This document shows positions 57,410 to 64,000 of a stretch of 64,000 nt of DNA, piece after piece (within the stretch, counting starts at the first letter, position 1; each line of letters starts with the position of its first letter). This stretch comes from Begonia masoniana (taxonomy: Eukaryota; Streptophyta; Magnoliopsida; Cucurbitales; Begoniaceae): the NCBI GenBank assembly GCA_022432975.1, contig CM039510.1:29454246-29518245 (forward strand), read 5' to 3'. A program made the translations under genes and the position numbers. A model generated the notes under the pieces. That model did not search any database, was not told the origin of the DNA, and saw only the letters and a list, made by a program, of their open reading frames with translations.

Positions 57410-60011
57410 GTTGTCAATTGTTCTCCAAAACGCGTCTTGCTATGTTGGGAGGGTCTCTTTTACATATGTTTCATTTCCATATACTTCCCCAAGCGATGTG
57501 GGATTGTGACGACCCCCTCTTTACGACTCGGGATTCGCCTATACTCGAGTCCGGGATCCATCCACCCCGCAACCCGAGGTTTGCCCCGCAGTCGTACACA
57601 TACGTACACATTCCCTTCGGGTCATCAAAACCATTTTCCTATCTTTCTATCCATCAAATTCCCAAAACACATACTTACGTCTCCACGGGTCAAAATAAGC
57701 ACCGACTGCGCCAACACACTCCCGCGAGCATTCTTCTTCAACCTACTTAGACATCTGGCGGAGAACGTTGTCCTCACCTATATCGAAGTTACCTACACCA
57801 TAGAAATAAAATGTGAGCTAGAGACTCAGTAAATCTACGTGAATGCACATGAATGCCATGCATGTACAGTTCATAAATAATGCTTCCTAACTTTTTGCTA
57901 TTTATTTCATTTCACTTTATGTCACTGAGGGTTCACTCTCGCTAGATAGGAGCGGCACATCCGGCGATTGGATAGCCCCTCGTATCTAACCAGGGAGAAA
58001 ACATGCTTCATCCGACAGCCATGTCTGAACCATCGCCACCGACGTGACCATCATTACATTCATTTACCTTTTTGTTATTCTTTTCCGTTTTGTAAAAACA
58101 TGCATATAAATTCCTTTTTCATGCTTTTTATAAAACCATGATGCGTGCATGTATACCATGACATAACGAAAACAAAGCATGCAAACAATAAACTTATACA
58201 TTCAACAATCTAACTAAACTAACTACCTAACCTAATTACCCAACACAGCAAGCATCTCCAATTCCTCGATCAACATAGTCTTATGGTGTAGGCCAATCGG
58301 CCAAACGAGTCACGGAGACTTACCTCGTGTCCGTTGCAACTCAAGCTCCGTCCACGAGTGTTGTTCACCTAAGACAATTCACAACAACCTTCATTAATTC
58401 AACTCATTCGCACCAACGACCATAAATACGTCTATTTGAGCCATAACGACGGCAACTCTATCGATCTCAAACCCTATTTCACGTTTCTAACAAAACCTTA
58501 ATGAAACCCTAATCCGTATACCCTAGAAATTGAAATTTAAAGCTCCAAAACTATAGATTCATACCTAGAGTCGGGTTTGGAGGAGAAAACGTGAAGAAAC
58601 TTAGAGAGGAGAAGCGTCGTGAGGAGGAAGAAGAATCGTCGAGAGGAGAGGAGAGAAAATGAAGGTTTCGTTGGAGTGCTGAGGAAGGAAGGATTTTGTG
58701 ATTTTAAATAAAATTTTGCTTGGAAAATTACTTATTTACCCCTCCATTTGATTTCTATTTTGTTTCTCCACCTTTCTCGCTATTTGACTAACTATTCGTT
58801 TTCGCCAAATTTTCTTATTCCACTATAATTCCAATTTATTATTTAGGCTCCAATAAAACTTTCCGTTCGCAAAATAGACTCAATTTGACATATTTACAAA
58901 AATGTCATTATTTAATAGAATTATAAAATCCCGTAAAATCTGGTGTTACAACTACTTACCTGAATTCTCTGTACGTGCTCGTATTTGCTCGCTCGGTTGG
59001 TCCAATTGTTCACTCGTTAACCTAGCATATTAAAGGAGAAAATCACTTAGTGATCACACAACCCAATCTAAAGGATATCTACTCTAACTCTAACTACAAA
59101 CCACTAACTTTAAAACAACTAAACTCAAAATCACAAATTTTTATCTTTTTCATTATCCAAACTTCAATCGGCCATAACTTACTCGTTTTTCATAGGATTC
59201 GAACGATCCTACCCATTCCGTAAACCTCTACATGTCTACTATCCAATGCCACAATTTATTTACCAAACTAAAGAGCATGGCTTATTGGATTTCCCAAAAA
59301 TAGAACCGGCGACACTTTGTTCCAAAACAAGTTTTCAATCAAAATCCACCAAACTCATAATTATTCTATCTAATCACCCTAAACCAACCTATCTTAAGTC
59401 TAAACGACCCAAAAGTAGCAAGAAAAACCAACAAGGAAAGGGAATTTTTAGACTTCCCCCATTAGGGTTTCCAAACTCCTCCAAAATCCCACCAAATTTA
59501 CTAAAAACACTAACAATCTACCCTACTATGCATCAATAACAAAACTCATTAAAACTTACCTTAATTCTTTGCTAAAAAGTGGATGGAAGAAAGGTAGAGA
59601 ACCCTTCAATGGAGGCTGAAAATTTCGTGGAGAGAAAGGGGAGGAAGAAGACAATTTTTGTGTTTTACACTATAACCATCCAACTTTTTAAAACTCAACA
59701 AATTCCTGACAAAACACTAGAAATTTGTAAATCAACCCTCCCTTCACTCCACTCATCTCCCTCATGTGGAACATCTCTTTTCCCTCTTCTTCTCTTTCAT
59801 TTTTCCTTCACTTTTATTTCAACCATTTTTTCTTTACTTTTATTTCAACCAATAATATCTTAAACCACTTCAATTCTAGTGTTTTCTCTTCAACCTTCAC
59901 TCTCTAATTCTTATACTTAGTATAACCCTAGGATTAAAATTAAACTCCCATAACACAACCTAATCTAGGGGCAACTTACTTTAGAGAAAAATTTTCGGGT
60001 GTTACACACAC

Positions 60012-61900
60012 TATACCATAAGTTATGTAAGGGGAGATGATGATCACAAAATAAAACAAAACTCTAATCAGGTTTAAAGATTTTCACCCCTAAACATAAT
60101 ACAACTACTGATCACGTAAAGAGCATCATAAGTAATATGTTAAAATGAGAAATAACAATATCATTACTATCATTATTAAAAGTTATGCTAAATATTCTAT
60201 CTCTAATTGAATATTCTTGCAATATTATCACAATATATCTATAAATAGTAATACCATTGTGAAGATATTCATAGTTACAAAATCTTAAAATTCTTTAGTT
60301 TAATTGACAAGATTCATTGATAAAATGAGAAGTTACAATAATATTATCTATAACATTACATGCATTCTATAAATCAAAGCTAATACAAAAAGACATTGAA
60401 AGGACATTTGAAAAAATGTAATTAGTTCATTTTTCAAATCATTAAACATTTTAATAATATAATTTCTCGTTGTACTTCTAGGGACACGTTTAAAATAAAA
60501 AGTAACACGCTCTTTTATAAATTTTTCAAATACCTCACCGTCGGTGAACAATAAAGGCAACTCGGATTGTGTTACAAGTTTTGCTATTTCTTGTCTCATC
60601 ATATTTTGTAAATATAAAAAAGTTCTACTGTCATTAGTATTCAATAGTCTTTATGTAGGGTCTCTTACTTGCTCATTGACGTGTGTAGAGGAGTGTGCCT
60701 CCTTGAAGAGTCGATTGTTCTTGAAAAACTTCTGTTCAAGAAAGTGTGAAGATCGACATTCAAAAACATTTGCCAAAGACATCCTTTGTTGCTAGTCTTA
60801 GTTGGAACCCTTGATTACTTCAAATCCTAGGAGAGTTCAAGTAGATAGGATTTCAACATCATCGATGATTCATCTGTTCGTATTATCTCAATATTTTTTA
60901 TTTGGATTAAGTATTTTTTCTTTATTTGAAGTTATTTGAAAGTTTTGAATCTAGTATTGAATTTGGAAGTTAAAAGTTTACTTCTTTTTATGGAAAAATT
61001 GTGGGGTTAAAATGAGTTTGAAGTGTTAGTTTTTTGGGATTTGATTTGGGCAATCATTCGTCGTGGGGAAGACACACAAGAAGACGAAGTTACTTCTTTA
61101 GACTAAGTTCTAGCTATTTTTTTTGAATTACTTGGGTCAATCGTGATGAGATTATTTTTGTAGATAAGTATATGAATTTTTGTAGATAAGTATATGAATA
61201 ATGACTTAGGTGATATTATTAACTTTGTCATTGCTAAATAGACTTATTTTAAATACTTTAAAAAGTTACTAATTTATTTTGGTTTTTTGAAATAGAGGGA
61301 AATTGATGTTCATTTAACTATTGTCAGGTTGAGTTTCCCTAAATTCTTTATAATTTTTCATGGTGGTCACTCAAGGACGACGACATTAGTACCATAGGTG
61401 TACATGAAAAAAGAAAAAATAAAAAAAAATTAATTAACACCCTAATCAGGTCAATGACATCACCCAATGACACAACATTACAAGATACCCTACATTATTC
61501 GCATAGCATGCAAAAAACTACTTCCTTATTTGTAGGTGCACGATAAGTAATGGTCCAAAACTTAAGTCCTATAAACCTGGTTACCATGATAGGTACATGT
61601 ATCACTACATGTATACTCAAAGTAAATGTGTAAAATCATTGTAAATAAATATATAATAAAAACTGACATATTCTAAGTATGACATGTCATCATTTTTTTA
61701 TTTATGCCACCAACTAGGTTTAAAAAATCATGTATGTCCTACGAAATATAATTAAAAGTTCAACCTCTTGTCGCTGTGTTTGGTATTCTGTTGTTTAATC
61801 CAAGGTCTTTAAAATTCTTTTTACACACATTGTGCTAACGTTAATAAACTATTATAACTCTTAAACGATTAACAACACTTACAACACAGGTATCCATCTT
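60012..61900. other. AT-rich intergenic DNA, no recognised gene
   Basis: The longest frame, 60644-60348 on the minus strand (98 codons, containing ELPLLFTDGEVFEKFIKERV), looks protein-like but belongs to no family I can name; it may be a fragment. Nothing else stands out apart from a poly-A-rich stretch near 61410-61430. Confidence 0.4.
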
Positions 61901-61979
61901 GAGAATGTATTAAAAGTTATCAAATATAGTATATTTAACACTAGAATTGCAACCACAAAACAATGTTGCTGCAAGGCCT

Positions 61980-63900
61980 AAGTCAAGTGTCCTCAAGCAA
62001 AAAATGAAATGAAAGTCTTTAAGAAGAAGGTAATGGAAATAACATGAGATGATAGGGATGAAGATTCCCCATCTTAATATGAAGAAGAAGAAGTCACTAA
62101 CTAGTGCTTCATGACTGAGATATAATACTCTTCTAATAATTTGATCACATTTATAATAAGTATCTAGTAAATTATGAGTTTAATACATCTTATTTAGCAT
62201 AAAGACAAACATTTCTTGTTCCTATCAGATAATAACTTATTCACAAATCCCATGTGGGTAAATTAGTATGTATTTACAATTTTTTAAGAGTTAGATTAAA
62301 CTACTTGAAATATTTAGGAATTGTATGAACAATTTAGCATGCATAGAACTAAGTATAGATCATTTAAATGAAATCAACTAGAATCTTTTAAAAAGAATGA
62401 TAGCATGATTTATACTTTAGAAAAATGAGATCAAGAAATATAAAATTGAGAATCGCAACCTTAATGAAATTTACAAATGGTAGTAAATATTTAAACTTAC
62501 TTTTAGGAAATCAAAGATGAAATTTTGACAAAGTCAAATTAGTGTACAAACAAAATCAAAAGTAGAAGTCGTATAGGAATTTCTTTGTAGAACCTATAAC
62601 TTGTCATTGTTGTAACAAAAATGAACATAAGACGTTTGTATGTCCTTTTAAAAGGGTGATATGGGTAGGAATCAAAGCTTGCACTCAAGAAACCAAAAAA
62701 ATTTTGGTATAAAAAAGGTTACATAATCTTTGATTGTAAGTGGAAGGATCTTTCAATAAAGTTGAGGGTACTTACATAGCAGATTCTCTAGGCATATGAC
62801 GGGATCAAAATTCACCTCATTCACAAATAAGAAAGATTACGTAACCTTTGCGAATAGGTAAAAAGGCAATATTATTGACATTGGCGACATCGATAATGTA
62901 TCAAACCTCATCATTGAAAATGTCTTATTAGTTCATTGGTCGAAACATGATCTTACACGTGTTGGACAACTTTGTGATAAATGATTAAAGTAATCTTTGA
63001 CTCTTGAATTAAAGTTATGTATGATAAAGGATAGGAAAGACAAGAGAATACGGCTCATTGGTCATAGAAATAAAAAAAAAAAAGTCTATACACGACTGAA
63101 AAAATTTATCTATGGTTTATAGAAATGTTTTACGAAAAACCATTGAAATAGAGATAGACATAAGAGATTAGAGCATGTATGTATACACACCATTTCTAAA
63201 CTATCTAAGAATAACTTAGTGAAAGGGTCTTTAGAACATTCATATGAGAAAGATAATATATGTGATGCTAGTCAAATGGATAACCAAACTAAAAGTTCAT
63301 TTACTTCTATGCATGTTGTATATACAATAAAGTCTCTCTAAATTCTTCACATGAACCTCTTTAGTTCTTCTACAATAACTAATGTAGGTGGCAAACATTA
63401 TGTATTTGTGATTGTAGATATATTCTAGATTACTTGGTTTGTTTTCTATGAAGCAGTAAACATCTTCCTTATTTTAGGAATAAAGTTTAAAATGAAAAGA
63501 ATCTCAAATTTGTGGTAATTTGAAGTAAGCATGGAGGAGAATTTGAGAATGAGAATTTTAAATTTTTTTGCCATGAAAATGGTATGGAACATACTAATTT
63601 ACCCGATGAGAGAAAAATAGGTCATTGCAACAATTGACATGATCAATGTTAAAAAACCTTCTTACATACTCTTAGGCCGAATGTAGGAATGACTTGCTAA
63701 ATCATCAGTGTTAGTTAGACCTATATTGGACAAAACTCCTCTTGAAATTTGAAAACAGAAAGTCCCAAATGTACGTTGCTTCAAATCCTTGAATGCAAAT
63801 GTTTGTCCTTAATAGAACCACACAACCAGATTTGAATGCAAATGTTTGTCCTTATCAGAACCACAACCAAATGAAATATTTTAAGGAATATTCCAGAACT
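61980..63900 (+). pseudogene. Decayed Ty1/copia gag-protease-integrase remnant
   Basis: In copia order on the plus strand come an acidic gag tail with EEEEV (about 62085), a zinc-knuckle relic CHCCNKNEHKTFVCPFKR (about 62595-62650), and a protease-end block RHMTGSKFTSFTNKKDYVTF (about 62790). The pre-integrase VGQLCDK (about 62960) and integrase pieces GGKHYVFVIVDI (about 63390) and HGGEFENENFKFFCHENGME (about 63530) follow. Frames shift and stop many times. No LTR, PBS or TSD was found, and reverse transcriptase lies beyond the window or is lost. Confidence 0.75.
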
Positions 63901-64000
63901 AGTCAAGACTATATGGTATTTAACAAGATGCTAGTAGTAGAATAATTCATGCATATCACTTTTGACAAATTTGACCAATTGTCATAGAAAAGAGACATTA

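Larger units (their letters stand above)
56792..57629 (-). mobile_element. Cassandra TRIM retrotransposon
   Basis: Two LTRs (56792-57175 and 57245-57629) flank a 69-bp interior holding only a minus-strand PBS (TGGTATCAGAGC, 57231-57242) and a purine-rich stretch (CCCCCGAGGGGGTGAT). TSD ACCAT occurs at 56787-56791 and 57630-57634. Each LTR contains 5S rRNA-like sequence on the minus strand, the defining trait of Cassandra. It has no coding capacity and relies on other elements' proteins. Right-hand LTR end is TCAAA instead of TCACA, a point change. Confidence 0.95.
38260..58950 (-). mobile_element. Ty3/gypsy chromovirus, minus orientation (element 3)
   Basis: Outer ends are TGTAACGACCC (38260) and GGTGTTACA (58950), with TSD ACTAC at 38255-38259 and 58951-58955. 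LTRs are 38260-49632 (2,231 bp without element 2) and 54241-58950 (3,867 bp without Cassandra). The coding region reads leftward from 54077. Element 2 lies in the left LTR and Cassandra in the right LTR. The lineage is the same broad Tekay/Del group as elements 1 and 2, but gag and LTRs are clearly diverged from them. Confidence 0.93.
54241..58950 (-). repeat. Element 3 LTR (5' copy in element orientation), expanded
   Basis: Same ends as the left LTR (TGTAACGACCC and GGTGTTACA). It is enlarged by a 17-bp minisatellite and by Cassandra. It retains the empty site for element 2 near 58330. Confidence 0.93.
31122..60006 (-). mobile_element. Outer solo LTR, heavily invaded and partly deleted
   Basis: It begins TGTAACGCCCC and ends TTTTCGGGTGTTACA, with a 5-bp TSD CACAC at 31117-31121 and 60007-60011. 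The LTR's own sequence is only 31122-33441, about 38206-38259 and 58956-60006 (about 3.4 kb); the rest is later insertions. No PBS, gag or pol of its own is visible, so it is a solo LTR. Minus orientation is inferred from similarity of its ends to element 3. Comparison with element 3 suggests about 400 bp was lost where element 4 now sits. The stretch 31600-32500, with a TATA-like CTATAAATTC at about 32175, has no counterpart in the related LTRs and could be a further unidentified insertion. Confidence 0.75.

Noticed and set aside
56870..57832. Plus-strand frames of 97-169 codons across Cassandra
   Set aside because: They overlap the 5S-like LTR sequence on the opposite strand and repeat in both LTRs; Cassandra is non-coding.
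31122..60006. A full-length retrotransposon with its own gag-pol
   Set aside because: All coding sequence inside belongs to elements 2, 3 and 4 by TSD and LTR evidence; what remains is a single LTR.
60348..60644. Minus-strand 98-codon frame as a dynamin-like fragment
   Set aside because: A faint resemblance (ELP...FxxF.KE) is too weak to assign and no neighbouring exon supports it.

Overview
The window is nuclear DNA from a flowering plant, probably a eudicot. The evidence is one intron-containing BTB/POZ gene of a plant-specific family, Ty3/gypsy chromoviruses of the Tekay/Del type, a Cassandra TRIM carrying 5S rRNA-like sequence, a Mutator-like element (MULE), a hAT element and an AT-rich satellite. 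I cannot name the species. Only one convincing host gene is present; almost everything else is transposable elements, many nested in each other with intact target-site duplications (TSDs).

Layout: 1-1560 is an AT-rich satellite of about 162 bp per unit. 1561-3625 holds a 201-bp tandem repeat mixed with degraded minus-strand coding sequence. 5573-7865 is a decayed, probably Ty1/copia-type, LTR remnant. 8537-10360 is the BTB/POZ gene (two exons, 514 aa). 10624-11670 is a complete non-autonomous hAT element (TSD ATGCAATG). 11953-29909 is a complete MULE with 340-bp inverted repeats and a perfect 9-bp TSD. The MULE carries a transposase gene (plus strand, one nonsense codon in its SWIM finger) and a second gene on the minus strand. 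An 11.2-kb Ty3/gypsy element (element 1, 17604-28841, TSD ATATC) splits that second gene.

31122-60006 is a three-layer nest. The outermost layer is a damaged solo LTR (TSD CACAC). Inside it lie a truncated Ty3 element (element 4, 33442 to about 38205), itself hit by another solo LTR (34476-36812, TSD GCAGG), and a minus-strand Ty3 element (element 3, 38260-58950, TSD ACTAC). Element 3's left LTR contains a Ty3 element (element 2, 39840-48976, TSD CGTTG) and its right LTR contains Cassandra (56792-57629, TSD ACCAT). The two LTRs of element 3 serve as each other's empty sites, which confirms both insertions. 60012-61900 has no gene I can recognise. 61980-63900 is a decayed Ty1/copia gag-protease-integrase stretch.

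The least explained signal is a short quasi-palindromic motif, ATC-GGYR-GAT, that recurs in the LTRs of all four Ty3 elements. In two of them it has separately expanded into long minisatellites (27/39-bp and 17-bp units), and in each case one LTR has a much larger array than its partner. In the 27-bp array both DNA strands encode the same peptide core. A second unusual feature is an 83-bp intron in the MULE transposase that is bounded by direct repeats containing AG|GT, as expected for intron gain by tandem duplication.
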